Below are positions 52,180 through 63,733 of a stretch of 64,000 nt of DNA, one piece after another; position 1 is the first letter of the stretch, and the number at the start of each line of letters is the position of its first letter. Under the pieces are notes generated by a model. It was not told the origin of the DNA. It saw only the letters and a program-made list of their open reading frames with translations, and did not search any database. Source of the stretch: Symbiodinium natans (taxonomy: Eukaryota; Sar; Dinophyceae; Suessiales; Symbiodiniaceae); the NCBI GenBank assembly GCA_905221605.1, contig CAJNDS010000070.1, positions 1 to 64,000 on the forward strand, given 5' to 3'. The position numbers were made by a program, and so were the translations under genes.

Positions 52180-52254
52180 CCGTGTTGGCCAGGGCACAGG
52201 GCACGTGCAGCCTCGTGCAAGTCTGCCTCAAAGTGGAAGCCCGTGTGCTCCGGC
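52180..52254 (-). CDS. Exon-like segment (minus), unrecognised
   Basis: After GAAAGTGAG|G the minus strand reads (R)PEHTGFHFEADLHEAARAL then CPGQH, ending CACGG|GTTTTGGTTTAGGG. Both other frames on the plus strand are open as well. Called minus because of AG|G, GT and the adjacent telomeric block. Confidence 0.38.
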
Positions 52255-52444
52255 CTCACTTTCAACGACGTGGTTGTTTTCTACCGGAAGTATCTGTCAC
52301 TCTACCTATAGATAGAAGTACATAGAAAGGTAGGTATAGAGACATAGCTATAGACGATTACCCACAGAAATGACATGCTGGTAATGGCAATGATTGAACT
52401 GAAACTGTTCCTCGAAAACAAAAGTGGGGAATACAATAATTGTA

Positions 52445-52620
52445 GGGTATGTATATATATATATACACATTTTGTATATATATATATATACACATACATA
52501 TAAACACATTACAATACCTTCTGTTGTATGTTGTATGTATTACATTATCCATTGCGCATGATACGTTCTATATGATGTATTATACACTGTATATGACATA
52601 CTGGATATTATAGACTCCAT
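52445..52620. repeat. (AT)n/(GTAT)n microsatellite tract
   Basis: TATATATATATA runs followed by ATRTAT-rich simple sequence. Confidence 0.9.
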
Positions 52621-53595
52621 ATTATACACACCATCTTTTGGGGACCTACAAGGCAGACATCCTTGGACCTTGCCGCGAGTCTGGGGTCCCAGATGCACAG
52701 GATCAAGGATTTAGGGTTCCGAGTTTGGCAAAATTAGGTTTAGGGTTTAGGGTTTTGGGATCAGGGTTCAGGGTTTAGGGTTTTGAGGTTCAGGGTTTAG
52801 GGTTCACGCACACGACTTTGCGCAGATGGCTGACCCTAAGTGTGATGTAAGCGCAACCGTGGGAAGTTTGGGCCAAGGGGCGAAAGGCGGAGGTAGAAGT
52901 CATTCCTCAGTTCAAAGCGGAAGATTAAGACGGTTCAGAACGCGGTTAGGGCTGAGAATCGACCGTTTCAAGTTATTTTGCAAAAGGTTTTCGGACACAA
53001 GGAATAAAGTCTAGAAAGTCCCAGGTCTTTCAGGGTTTCGGGTTTGGGACACCCAATGCAAACCCATACATATAGGAGCGACTTCAGTGGACCCCGCAAC
53101 GCCTCAACAGGTTCGTGCTTCGTGCTGAAGGGCATTCGCCTGGACGTCGGGGCTTTGACCCTGATTGCGGCCTAATCTGGGGTGCAAGGGTGTAGCAGGC
53201 GGCTCCCAAACGCATGGTTGACGTATCTGCAACAAAAGGCTTGACACCGAACGGTGTCATTCAGTGCCGCAGGCATGAGGAATGTTTGCAGCTGCAACGC
53301 CCAAAATAACCCTAAACCCTAAACCCCTACATGAGGGCCCTTACGATATAAGGAAGACCTTTTAGGAAGCCTGAACCGAAAACCCCTAAACCCCTTATAA
53401 ACCCTAAACCCTAAGCCCAAAGCCCGAAGCCCAAAGCCCAAAGCCCTAAACCCTAAACCCTAAGCCCTAAACCCTAAGCCCTAAACCCTAATCCTAAGCC
53501 CTAAGCCCTAAGCCCTAAGAAGCCCTAAGCCCTAAACCCTAAACCCTGAACCCTACCCAAGGCCCCCAGAAGCCCCTGTAAACACTCGAGCCTAC

Positions 53596-53659
53596 TGGCA
53601 CCCGGAGCTGAGGCACTGCCCACTGGTGGGGGGCTCCAGGCCGTCGAAGCTCTTCATGC
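53596..53659 (-). CDS. Exon-like segment (minus) with duplicated acceptor
   Basis: After GAGATTCAGCAG|GC the minus strand reads MKSFDGLEPPTSGQCLSSGC, with a GT at CCA|GTAGGC. The acceptor phrase GAGATTCAGC is found again across the telomeric block at 53741-53750 and 53828-53837. The plus strand is also open. Confidence 0.4.
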
Positions 53660-53682
53660 CTGCTGAATCTCTTTGTTTTTGG

Positions 53683-53750
53683 GGGTTCAGGGTTTAGGGT
53701 TTAGGGTTTAGGGTTTAGGGTTTAGGGTTTAGGGTTTAGGGTTTAGGGCT
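53683..53750 (+). repeat. (TTTAGGG)9 block
   Basis: Begins as TTCAGGG then perfect heptamers; followed at once by the repeated phrase GCTGAATCTC. Confidence 0.95.
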
Positions 53751-54751
53751 GAATCTCGTGGGCTTAGGGGATCTCAGGGTTTTCAGGGTTAAGGGTTTAG
53801 GGTTAAGGTTTGTTTTAGTCTTAGACTGCTGAATCTCATGGGCTTAGGGGATCTCAGGGTCTGGCAGCTGTAGAGTTTTAAGAGCTAAGGGTTTTGGATT
53901 GAGGGTTTGTGTTGGTTGTAGGTTTCGGATTCCGGGTGTCGACTCTCAGAATTGGGTTCAGGGCTTAGGGTTCAGGATTTCCAAGCGGTCTTCCTTCAAT
54001 CCTACGGGTCGCGGGCTTGGGGGATCTCTAGCGCTTTTCAGGGCTTCAAGTTTTAGTTTTACGCTTGGGGTTTTAGGGCTCAGGGCCGTTTAGGGCTTCC
54101 CAGCTCAGCACCAACACCGAGCCCTAATCCCATGCAAGTGTCCAATGAATATAGGGTGGACCTTGTTTGATGTGAGGTGCGTAAGGGAACCGAACCTCCC
54201 CCCCAAAGAGAACGGAACAAGAGTGACTACTGGGCATCTGAGTGAAAAAAGGGCGTCCTGGGCTGCTGAACCCTACGGCTCTGTCACGCGCTTGTCTTGT
54301 GGTTTTTTTTGCCACCCGCCTAGCTGACACTCAGGCCACATTGCAGGGACCAATACCGGCAAGTCTTGTGGTTTAGTGTTTAGGGTTCAGGGTTTAGGGT
54401 TCATTTTTCTTGGCCATTGAAACTACCAGTGCTGCGGGCGGTGCCTCTACGGAGTGCTGAGTGCTTGAAGGGAGGGCTTTGCGTGAAATATGCGCGGTGT
54501 GATGGAGTCCTCCAACCCTAGAACCCTAAACCCTAAACCCTAAAAGTTTCTCAAGTTTCTGGTGGAGCCTTTTTAGGGAATGCCTGGAGGTTTAGTTTAG
54601 GGTCTCGTGAGCAGCCTGCCTTTGCGGTGCAGAGAGTCCTCGTCACGCAATTGCACCTGCACCACAGGGACCCAAAACCCAAGGGTTGAGGAAACTGCGG
54701 TGCCGTAAGCTGTGTCACATGCTGTAAGGTCTGATGTGTAGTTAGAGCGGC

Positions 54752-54840
54752 GAAACCCAAGACGAACCAGGAAATGAAAAGGGTACCCTTTTGTGGTTAA
54801 AGGGGGTCCCCCCCCACAAAAAGGGAATAAGTGGGTCCTG
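54752..54840. mobile_element. MITE family M2 copy, short
   Basis: CGAAACCCAAGACGAACCAGG on the left, AAGTGGGTCCTG on the right, AAAAGGGTACCCTTTTGTGG inside. Confidence 0.55.
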
Positions 54841-55129
54841 CACGGTGACCCGGCCTCGTAGAAATTGCGTGGGCCGAGCCTGGATGCAGCAACTTTACAG
54901 TCCTCCTCGCAACCCCAGGCCCAAAAAGGCACCCTAAGCCCTCAAACCCTAAACCCTAAACCCTGAACTCTAAACCCTCACACTACACAGTTTGCCCAGG
55001 AAGCTGATCCATCCTAGCCCCAATGAGAACGCACTGGAAGTCAACCGAACTCTGAAACCAAATCTCAAAACTTTGCATCCTACCTCCCCCCCCCCTCCCC
55101 ATGATTGCTTTTCTCGTTATTATTATTGC

Positions 55130-55436
<307 letters not shown>

Positions 55437-55439
55437 TGT

Positions 55440-57430
55440 TAACTACTAAAGAACATGCAAAACACTCGGGACTGGGTACCCCAAAGCAACCCTCGACTCA
55501 AAGTGACCAAAACTACCGGAGCATCTGCAGGAGTTTTGTCTTGGCCGCGATCACCCAAACGGGAAACTTTGGGTTTAGGGTTTGGGGTTTAGGGTTTAGG
55601 GTTTAGGGTGCGGGGATGGAACCAGCATCTCCCTTCCGATGCTCCTCTGAATAGCACGAATGATTTAAGATGCCACAATCCTCTGTAGTATGCTTTGCTA
55701 TAAGAGACTAGAATATGCTACAATGTACTAAATAAACAAATATATATATATATATATATGTACATATATATACATAACTACAGTACAAATATGCTACAGC
55801 AAACTTTGAGCAAGCCGTGATCCCGGGGACAGGGCTTGGCTTGGACGTTGGCCGGGAACATAATGCCTCGAGGTCTTTGCGGCCCTAAACCGTAAACCCT
55901 AACCCTAAACCCTAAACCCTAAACCCCAAACCCCAAACCCTAAACCCCAAAAGGCAGACCAGGCTGTGGTGGTGGGGGAGGGGGGGAGGAGGGGAGGCTA
56001 CAATGCTTCTCTTAACCCTAAACTCTAAACTCGTCGAATTAAACCCTGAACCCGAAACTTTTAGGCCCTAAACCCTGTAGGAGACGTGCTCTTGCTTTGA
56101 TGGGGTTTTCTGGCTTGGGGGGGTGGGGCGGGAGCTCCAGGGTCTCGAAGGCAACTTCTGAGGAGCTTGCTTGACTAAGTCAAAAGGGCTTTCAAGTAGG
56201 CTCTAAGGTGCTCACTTTGTCGTCCCTTGTTCTGATAATTGGGGCCCCTCAAGATTGATGCGGGTTAAGACGGGACGGAAAGGGACCATCATTTAGATGA
56301 CTCGATGGCCCTACTATTTGCTTAAGAAACCCCCCAAAACGACAAATAACAACACATGTTCTTCCTTATAAGTGCACTATATGGAGTATCGCTTTACGTA
56401 TTTTGGGGGGCCCTTAAGCAAATAGTAGGACCATATAGGGTCGAGGTTCGTGTGGGCGCCGCCGAAGGCCGCGGTCTTTTGTTCCAGATTTCTGATCTGG
56501 GGGGTTTGCTGGAATTGCAGGTTCTACATTCCCGAACAGCCCACAAAAAAAGAGCAGCATCCTGCACCTTTTCGGGTCCTGAAGGGAGGGTGTCCAAAGA
56601 GGAGGCGAAAACGATGTTGCTAACCATCCTTTTATAGTTCTTGGGACTTACACACTATTTGCCATTGGGGCAAGAAGCCCGGATGTCCTCGAGGCATCAG
56701 ATATGACTAAATCAGAGGGGCCGCCTTATACTAAGGACCCCCAAAAAGGCCATGATGATTTTGAGAAATCACCATATGAAGCAGGACTACCTCAGCTGAA
56801 CCCCCTAAAGTGGCCTTAGTCCTAAACTCAGAACCCATGCACATGACATCCGAAGTAGTGAGTCTTAGTAAGTCCCATGAGCCTTAAGGATCTGAAAACT
56901 GCAATGCGTCCGCGCCACGGTGAACACGATGTGGCTCCGAGCTGAAGTCTAGTCCTCCGCGGGTTTCTGATCGAACACACCACAACCCGACCGGTTGCGG
57001 GTAGAGGGGCCAGAATATTGATTAGTGTTTAGGGCACGTGCCAACATACTCCTTCTTGCTAGCTCCAAAAAAACCATGAACATCTTACAGTCTTATAGCC
57101 TGTCTACCCTGACTCGCACCGGTATCCCTTGTCTGAGTTGCAGCTTTTCAGAACTACCAGTTTGCACAGCTCAGGAACAACTCGCTCCACGTCCTACGCC
57201 CTGTAGCGTCCTGGGGCAACCTATCTTTGCACGTGGAAACCTACACACAATCCCAAACCCACATCCTTAGCCCGACCCACTAGCCGCAACTCGACATGTA
57301 GCCCACTCACACTATACTCACCTCACACCCTAAAGCACGAGGTCATTTTGCAACCCTTTTCGGCTTTTAGGGGATTTCGGACCCCTAAACCCAAAATCCT
57401 AACACAAAAACCCTAAAACCCTTAAGGCCC
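55440..57430. other. Mostly unique stretch with one M1 element
   Basis: Telomeric blocks at 55570-55610 and 55885-55950, an (AT)n run at 55738-55760, a partial M5 end at 56170-56203 and the M1 element at 56311. Short frames at 56356-56637 and 57025-57270 have no recognisable domain. Confidence 0.4.
56311..56428. mobile_element. MITE family M1, best-preserved copy
   Basis: CTACTATTTGCTTAAG at 56311-56326 is perfectly inverted at 56413-56428, and similarity extends outward (ATGG.C). The inner arms CCCCCCAAAA and TTTTGGGGGG also pair. 118 bp, non-coding. Confidence 0.85.
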
Positions 57431-57489
57431 CCAAACCCTAAACCCTAAACCCTAAACCCTAAACCCTAAACCCTAAACCCAAAAAGCCC

Positions 57490-57567
57490 TCAGGAGTGGC
57501 CTGTCTCCTCGTACAGCTCGCGTAGGGCGGCAGCGATTTGGGCGCTCTCGAGGCCGTAGTACTTCAC
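57490..57567 (-). CDS. Terminal exon-like segment (minus), helical
   Basis: After CCCTATACTTGCAG|G the minus strand reads VKYYGLESAQIAAALREL then YEETGHS and a TGA at 57490. The composition is that of an amphipathic helix. The acceptor directly follows a CCCTAAA array (minus sense) and TTTAGGG follows the stop. Possibly the end of a minus-strand gene whose upstream exons lie to the right. No family recognised. Confidence 0.5.
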   Translation of the reverse strand: MKYYGLESAQIAAALRELYEETGHS

Positions 57568-57648
57568 CTGCAAGTATAGGGTTTAGGGTTTAGGGTTTAG
57601 GGTTTTTAGGGTTTAGGGAAGTCTCCACTGGAAGCCGCTGAACCAGGG

Positions 57649-57722
57649 TTTCGGGTTCAGGGTTCAGGGTTCAGGGTTCAGGGTTCAGGGTTCAGGGTTT
57701 AGGGTTTAGGGTTTAGGGTTTA
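57649..57722 (+). repeat. (TTCAGGG)n then (TTTAGGG)n
   Basis: About seven TTCAGGG variants in a row followed by four standard units, so the variant has been copied as a tandem unit. Confidence 0.93.
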
Positions 57723-57760
57723 GAGCATCACAAGCCATATAGTAACTCCTCAAACTTGGA

Positions 57761-57870
57761 GGTTCTCAAGGTACTTATTATTAACCCAATCCTATCTGTA
57801 CTGTGAAAACCCATTTAGGGCACTTAGGGGGCTGATGAGTGGGTTAGATGGACAGATCGATGTGGGATAC
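57761..57870. mobile_element. MITE family M7, partial and diverged
   Basis: GGTTCTCAAGGTACTTATTA..TTAACCCAAT and GGGCACTTAGGGGGCTGATGAG match the family centre; the right end is not clear. Confidence 0.5.
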
Positions 57871-58413
57871 ACATAAGCCCTACAGGCAAGGCTGCGGTGA
57901 CGTGAAGAGACATTCAGGGCTTCGTTGTGGTTCGCCTTCGCTCTTGGAAAAGGACGTCGGAGCAAGTGTGTCTTGTAGAGAAGATGTGCATGCAGGAACG
58001 GCTCCTAGGAGTTGAAATAGACGCAGGCCCGTGCTTCTTTGGCACCCTATGCAGCAAGGGCAGATACTGCAACGGATGGCCCGAAGAGCCCCTGCAACTA
58101 CACCATATATAGATCAGCCTCCTCAAGCCGCATACAACCTGGACGGGGGTCCTGCGCCCCTAAACCCTACACCGGAGGAGCCCGGCAGGGTTTAGGGTTT
58201 AGGGTTTAGGGTTTAGGGATGAGACCACGTTCCGTGAGAGGGTTTGGTGGCGAGGGTGCAGGGCTTCGGACCCTTTTGGGCCCAGTAGCACTGGGACACC
58301 CTCAAAAACCTTCCCCGAAGGCTCAAGAACTGAGTTGAATCAGGGCCTCGGAGAAATCCACGTGGCCTCCTGGAAGCTGGTAGTGGAGACCTTTTCCAGA
58401 GCTTTGCATGGCA

Positions 58414-58512
58414 GGGTTTAGGGTTTAGGGTTTAGGGTTTAGGGTGTAGGGTTTAGGGTTTAGGGTTTAGGGTTTAGTGTTTAGGGTTTAGGGTTTAGGG
58501 TTAGGGTTTAGG
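58414..58512 (+). repeat. (TTTAGGG)13 block
   Basis: Heptamers with three single-unit variants (TGTAGGG, TAGTGTT, TTAGGG). Confidence 0.93.
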
Positions 58513-58845
58513 GCTACGTAGCTTGTGAGGATCGTGTTCTCAAACCCTTTGTGCATCAGGCCGAACCCTACAAACCCCAAGTTGTGCGGGGGCTACTTAG
58601 GTATATAGGAACTATATAATTGAGGTATATGGGTCTCTTGTAGGGGTCCCTCCTTTTACCCCTTAATTGCAGCCACCATGAACCCTAAACCCTTAGAGCC
58701 CTATAACAACGCCCTCTCCACCCGATAGCCTTCCCCAAAGGCCCAAAGCCATCAGGTTTCCCCTAGACCCTGTGAACAACCCTTAAACTCCTAAGGTCCC
58801 TTATAAGGGTCCCTCCTTTAGTCCGTTGATCTAAACAGGGCTGTT

Positions 58846-58935
58846 TCAACAATACAAATATCGCAAACCGCAACGCACCGCATACCGAACCGGTAGTATC
58901 GCACACACGCCGCGCCGTACCGCGGCATCGCTGCA
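58846..58935. repeat. ACCGCA-rich border
   Basis: Irregular ACCGCA/CCGCAT/CGCACACGCC units directly left of the C-rich arm. A similar border (60785-60880) lies right of the G-rich arm in the same orientation. Confidence 0.7.
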
Positions 58936-59705
58936 CACGCCCCCACCCCCACCCCCCCCCTCCCCCTCCCCCCCAAACCTCCCACCACTCCCGCCCCCTC
59001 CCACCTACCCCCACCGAGCCCCCCCCACACCCCCCTCCAAACTCCCGCCCAACCCCCTCCCACCTAACTTCCCATCACCCCCCAACTCCCATCTAACCGC
59101 TCCCAACCCCCACCTACCCCCCTCCCCACAACCCCCTCCTACCCCCCCTACCCCACCCCATCCTCCCACCTAACCCCCTCCCCACCTACCCCCCTCAACC
59201 CTCCCACCAACCCCCCCTCTCCCTCCTTCCCCCCTCCAACCCCCTCACCTTCTACCCCCAACCCCCCCAACTGACACCTCCCACCATCCACTCCCACCTT
59301 TCCCCCTCCCACCTACCAACTCCCACCTAACCCCCTCCCACTAACCCCCCCCACCAACTCCCACCTAACCCCTCCCACCCCAACCCGCCTCCCACCACTA
59401 ACCCCCCCCCCTCCCACCCGACCTACCCCCCTCCCCCCCACTCCCACCCCTCCCACCTACCCCCTCCCACCCACCAACTCCCACTCCCACCCGCCCCTCC
59501 CACCTACCAACCTACCTGCCCCCTCCCACCTACCAACTCCCACCTACCCCCCCCTCCCAACCAACCAACTCCCACCTATCCCCCTCCCACCTAACCCCCC
59601 CTCCACTCCCACCTACCAACCCCTGCTCCCACCCACCTAACCCCACCCCTCCCCAAACCTCCCACCTGCACCCCCACCCCCTTCCCCAACCCCCGCTCCC
59701 ACCTA
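58936..59705 (-). repeat. C-rich arm, (CCCCCTCCCACCTA)n-like
   Basis: About 770 bp of irregular CCCACCTA, ACCCCCTCC and CAACTCCC units. On the minus strand this is GGTGGGAGG/TTAGGTGG, the same motif as the G-rich arm to the right. Confidence 0.95.
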
Positions 59706-59825
59706 GGCAGGTGGGCCCTTCCCACCCTGCTCCACCACCCGCCCACCCACGTAAAGCTCCGGTCCTGTGCGCGGCGTCGCTGGAGAAGCCTCTGCACACC
59801 ATCAGCATGCCCTTTGTGGGAAAGG
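59706..59825. other. Unique centre between C-rich and G-rich arms
   Basis: About 120 bp of non-repetitive sequence; the plus strand reads APVLCAASLEKPLHTISMPF, and the minus strand is open too. Whether it is a captured exon cannot be decided. Confidence 0.3.
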
Positions 59826-60780
59826 AAAGGGGAGGGGGGGGGGGGGTTGGGAAGGCCTGGGCGGACAGCGGCTGGAGGGCAAGGAAGGGTTTAGGAGCTT
59901 AGGCAGGTGGGATCTTGGGTGGGAGGTCGTAGTGGGAGGTTTTGGGTGGGAGGGAGGGGGGCCAGGTGGGAGTGGGGGAGGGGTGTGGCGAGGGGAGGGT
60001 GTACAAGAGGGGTAGGTCTTAGGTGGGAGGTTTTAGGTGAAAGGTCTTGGGGGGGTGTTTGGTGGGAGGTCTTAGGTGGGAGTTCGGTGGAAGGTCTTTG
60101 GTGGGAGGGCGAAGGGGGGGTTTAGGTGGGAGGTCTTAGGTGGGAGGTCTTGGGTGGGAGGTTTTAGGTGGGAGGTCGGGAGGTCTTGGGTGGGAGGTGT
60201 AGGTGGGAGGTCTTAAGTGGGGAGGAGGGGGGAGGGGGGGTTAGGTGGGAGTGGGGAGGGCCCTTAGGTGGGAGGAAGGGAGGGCTTGGGTGGGAGGTCG
60301 AAGGTGGGACGTCTCGGTGGGAGGTCTTTGGTGGGAGGTCTTAGGTGGGAGGTTTTAGGTGGGGAGGAGGGGGGAGGGGGGGCTAGGTGGGAGTGGGGAG
60401 GGCCCTTAGGTGGGAGGAAGGGGAGGGCTTGGGTGGGAGGTCGAAGGTGGGACGTCTAGGGGGAGGGGGGGCTAGGTGGGAGTGGGGAGGGCAGGTGGGA
60501 GGAAGGGGAGGGCTTGGGTGGAGGTCGAAGGTGAGGTGGGAGGTCTTAGGTGGGAGGTCTTAGGTGGGAGGTTTTAGGTGGGGAGAGGGGGGAACCCTTT
60601 AGGTGGGAGGAAAGGGCGGGTCTTCGGGCAGGTCTTAGGGGGGAGGAGGGGGGAGGGGGGCTAGGTGGGAGTGGGGAGGGCTTAGGTGGGAGGTCTAAGG
60701 TGGGAGGTCTTAGGTGGGAGGGGGGAAGGGGGAAGGTAGGAAAAAGGGGTGGGGGAGGGGCTTGGGTGGGAGGGGCCTGT
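59826..60780 (+). repeat. G-rich arm, (GGTGGGAGGTCTTA)n-like
   Basis: About 950 bp of GGTGGGAGG, TCTTA and GGGGAGG units with internal higher-order copies (for example TTAGGTGGGAG.GGGGAGGGC near 60242, 60385, 60475 and 60665). Confidence 0.95.
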
Positions 60781-61036
60781 GGGAGGGGCCGAACCGCAAC
60801 CAACCGCACACGCCGCAATAAGAGCAATACCACACCGCATAAAACCGCAGAAGTATTGGTATCGACCGAACCGCCCGATGACAACCCTGCTAAAGCTCGG
60901 GGCATAGGGGGATTTTTGGAGATCTGCTCTGGGAGGCTTCTAGGACATGGGCTGAACTGGAAGAGTGTGCGAGATCAACGGGCTGCAATATAACCCTAAA
61001 CCCTAAACCCTACGCCCTAAGCCCTAAACCCTAAAC

Positions 61037-61165
61037 CCAACTCTCTTCGAGCTGACCATGATAGAGCCCCTGCAAATGGCTTTGGCATCTCTCTGCGCCC
61101 GGCCCTTCCGGCGCTTCTCCGAGCGGAGCAAGAGGTAGCCGTAGCCTCGGCGTGCTCCCAGAACC
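61037..61165. other. GC-rich segment, possible exon, strand unresolved
   Basis: Open on both strands, for example plus LFELTMIEPLQMALASLCAR up to AAGAG|GTAGCC, or minus LVLGARRGYGYLLLRSEKRR. CCCTAAA precedes it. No family recognised. Confidence 0.28.
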
Positions 61166-61176
61166 AGCATGAACCC

Positions 61177-61275
61177 TAAGGGTCCATGTACCTATATAGT
61201 ACATACTTGGGCCTTAAAGGGCTTCCTATATAGTAGCTTTAGGGCCCAAATACTTTATAGGTACATGGACCCTTA
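61177..61275. mobile_element. MITE family M3, intact reference copy
   Basis: TAAGGGTCCATGTACCTATA on the left and its near-exact inverse ending GGTACATGGACCCTTA on the right. Inside GGGCCTTAAAGGGCTTCCTA and ATATAGTAGCTTTAGGGCCC. Confidence 0.85.
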
Positions 61276-61298
61276 GGGGAAGAGCTTCCAGCTTTTTC

Positions 61299-61390
61299 CT
61301 GAGGGTATGTACCTATTTGGGCCCTAGAGGCCCTATATAGGAGGTACTTTACGGCCCAAGTATTGCTTATTTAGGTACATGGACCCTCAG
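61299..61390. mobile_element. MITE family M3, second copy
   Basis: CTGAGGGTATGTACCTATTT on the left, TTTAGGTACATGGACCCTCAG on the right, only 23 bp after the first copy. Confidence 0.75.
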
Positions 61391-61399
61391 GGCTTTCTA

Positions 61400-62900
61400 C
61401 AGTCATGCGCCCACCTTAAACACGACTTCCTTGTCAAGAGAGTTCCTGTCACGTGGAAAGACTCATGCTGGGCTTCTGTAAGCCCCGCCTGCCAAGACCC
61501 AGTGAACGTAGATTCAAAGGGTGTGAACTGACCGCTGCTATACCCTAAACCCTGGGGGTGTGGACCGTTTGCTTCAAGACCAGAGAATAAGACAACCTCC
61601 CGTCAAGTTTCGCGGCTCATGAGATCCCTTACTGCTTGGTCTTTTAAGGCGGGGACAGAGAGCATCTGATGTTGGGGTCTTCGCACGGGGGACGCGCGAA
61701 TCGTAAGGGTGTGACAGACAGGCGGTTGGGGTCCCGAAAAGTACATCCGTGAAAGATGACTTGGAAATAGAGGTGAATAAGACCCCAAGAAGGACTCATG
61801 ATGGTGCGGTTTCTTGGCGCTGGAGGTGAACACGCCTCTGTTAGAAAGGTGAGCAGTGAGCGCACCCAGAGGAAATACAGGGTTTAGGATTTGGTCACGT
61901 CTCTACGGGTCCTTACCCTAAACCCTAAACCCTAAACTTACTCTACAGCGGCCCCTCTTATTTTAGGGTACCCAAAACAGGGGCCGATCATCTTGAGAAC
62001 CGACCCTAGTAGAGGGTTTGGGGTCTTGGGTTTAGACATGTTTGCGCCACCCGTCTGGCAAAGCTCCACGGGGCTACTGCAGATATGATGGAAAATTGTA
62101 CTACGCAATTTAGGGTCTAGTGTTGGTGCAGGGTATAATCAAAGTTCAGACATGCTTGGTTTGTGCTTCCTGCACCATGCTGGGCGAACCGCATGGCAGG
62201 GATTCGTTTGCATGGTAAAGATTGTGAACCCCCTTCCAGGGTTCTTTTGGGACCTTAGAGAGGGTTTTTTTCCCTCCTGCACAGCTGGGGCGAGAGGGTT
62301 TAGGGTTTAGGATTTAGAGTTTACGGTTTAGGGGCTTAGGGATCTTCAGGGTACGGTAGGGGCTATGTTGTGCCACTGTCTCTTTCAGGATGGTTCCAGG
62401 GGATGAGGGCAAGGGGCCTAAAAAGAAACTTCAGACTGCAAGGGGCCTGCAACACCTGTGTCTGTGCGCGTGCTTGTGTTCAATACATTGTGGCCTGTTT
62501 GGAGGTGAACCCTAACCCTAAACCCTAAACCCTAAACCCAATAAACCCTAAACCCTAAACCCTAAACCCTAAACCTGGCCCCGAAGTCCTGCCATCGTGC
62601 GCCCCAATCCCGATTTGGAGGGTCGCCGAGCAAAAGTGGGAAACAAGCTCAAGCCGCCCGAAGGACTTTGCATGGGGATCTAACCATGGGACCTCGTGCT
62701 ACCCTGGAATATCCGTGCACGCGTTAAGGCTTTAAGGGTCAAAGGGGTTCATAGCTCTAAAGCAGTGAAGATGTTCTGCAACTGCTGTGAAGGGGCGTCG
62801 TGGTGTGACCTACGCAGGCTGCGCGAACGATAACACCGAGACATCCTCTTGACAGACGTGCCAGCCTTCCCCGTGTTAGTGGGTGTCTTGAAGAGCCCGC
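61400..62900. other. Stretch without a supported gene
   Basis: Unique sequence with small telomeric blocks at 61915-61940, 62298-62330 and 62512-62574. Several short frames, none with a recognisable domain. Confidence 0.4.
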
Positions 62901-62910
62901 AGAGTTACCC

Positions 62911-63013
62911 GAAGGGTCCATGTACCTCTCTATTATATACTTGGGCCCCGAAGTCCCTATATAGGAGGTACTTTAAAGCCCAAGTATTCCCTAAACAGGT
63001 ACATAGTGCCTTA
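62911..63013. mobile_element. MITE family M3 copy
   Basis: GAAGGGTCCATGTACCTCTC on the left, AACAGGTACATAGTGCCTTA on the right, CCCTATATAGGAGGTACTTTA inside (shared with 61299). Confidence 0.75.
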
Positions 63014-63151
63014 GAGGGTTTAGGGTTTAGGGTTTAGGGTTTAGGGTTTAATTTAAGCCAAGAACTGATGCAAGAGATCTTGGGGCCTTCTAAGGCAACC
63101 ATGAACCTCCCAACACGCATGGCGACATCGGAACTAGGACTTGCTTACCCC

Positions 63152-63297
63152 TAAGGGTCCATGTACCTTAGGGTTTAGGGTTTAGGGTTTAGGGTTTAGG
63201 GTTTAGGGCCTATATGGTATATACTCTTGCCTTAAAGGGGTTCCCATATAGTAGCTTTAGGGCCTAAGTATATACTATATAGGTACATGGACCCTTA
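63152..63297. mobile_element. MITE family M3 copy with telomeric insertion
   Basis: TAAGGGTCCATGTACC, then TTAGGG plus five TTTAGGG units (63168-63208), then CCTATATGG and the rest of the element to GGTACATGGACCCTTA. All other parts match the 61177 copy. Confidence 0.9.
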
Positions 63298-63374
63298 GGG
63301 TTAAGAACCCCCCCAGAAGGCACAGATAGTATGGCATAGAACGCGCAATTTTAGGCGTTTTCCTTCTTTATTCT

Positions 63375-63545
63375 TTTGGGTTGTTCTTAAACCCTAAACC
63401 CTAAACTAGCCTAAACCCAAGCCCCAAACCCCAAACCCTGAACCCTAAAAATCCGCAACCCTAAACCCTAAGCCCTTTTTTGGGGGTAAAAACCCTAAAA
63501 ACCCTAAACCCTGAACCCTAAACCCTAAAAACCCTAAACCCTTAA
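63375..63545. repeat. Degenerate CCCTAAA cluster
   Basis: CCCTAAA, CCCCAAA, CCCTGAA and CCCTAAAAA units. Confidence 0.85.
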
Positions 63546-63733
63546 GCAAAAAGGTAGGGAAAACCGTGCCGGAAACCGAGGCAAGGACGCTTGTGGCGGG
63601 CGATGACGAAGGATCGGCGTTGTGTTTCTGATCGTGGCCAAGGAGGGGTTGGGTCTCATAGGGGTGTGGGGTGGGTGCTGGAACTGTTAGGGTTTAGGGT
63701 TTAGGGTTTAGAGTTTCGGGTTTCGGGCTCGGG

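Noticed and set aside
57927-58112. Possible CCCH-like remnant GPCFFGTLCSKGRYCNGW on the plus strand
   Set aside because: The spacing is C-x5-C-x5-C with no histidine in place, and neither the flanks nor the frame match the family.
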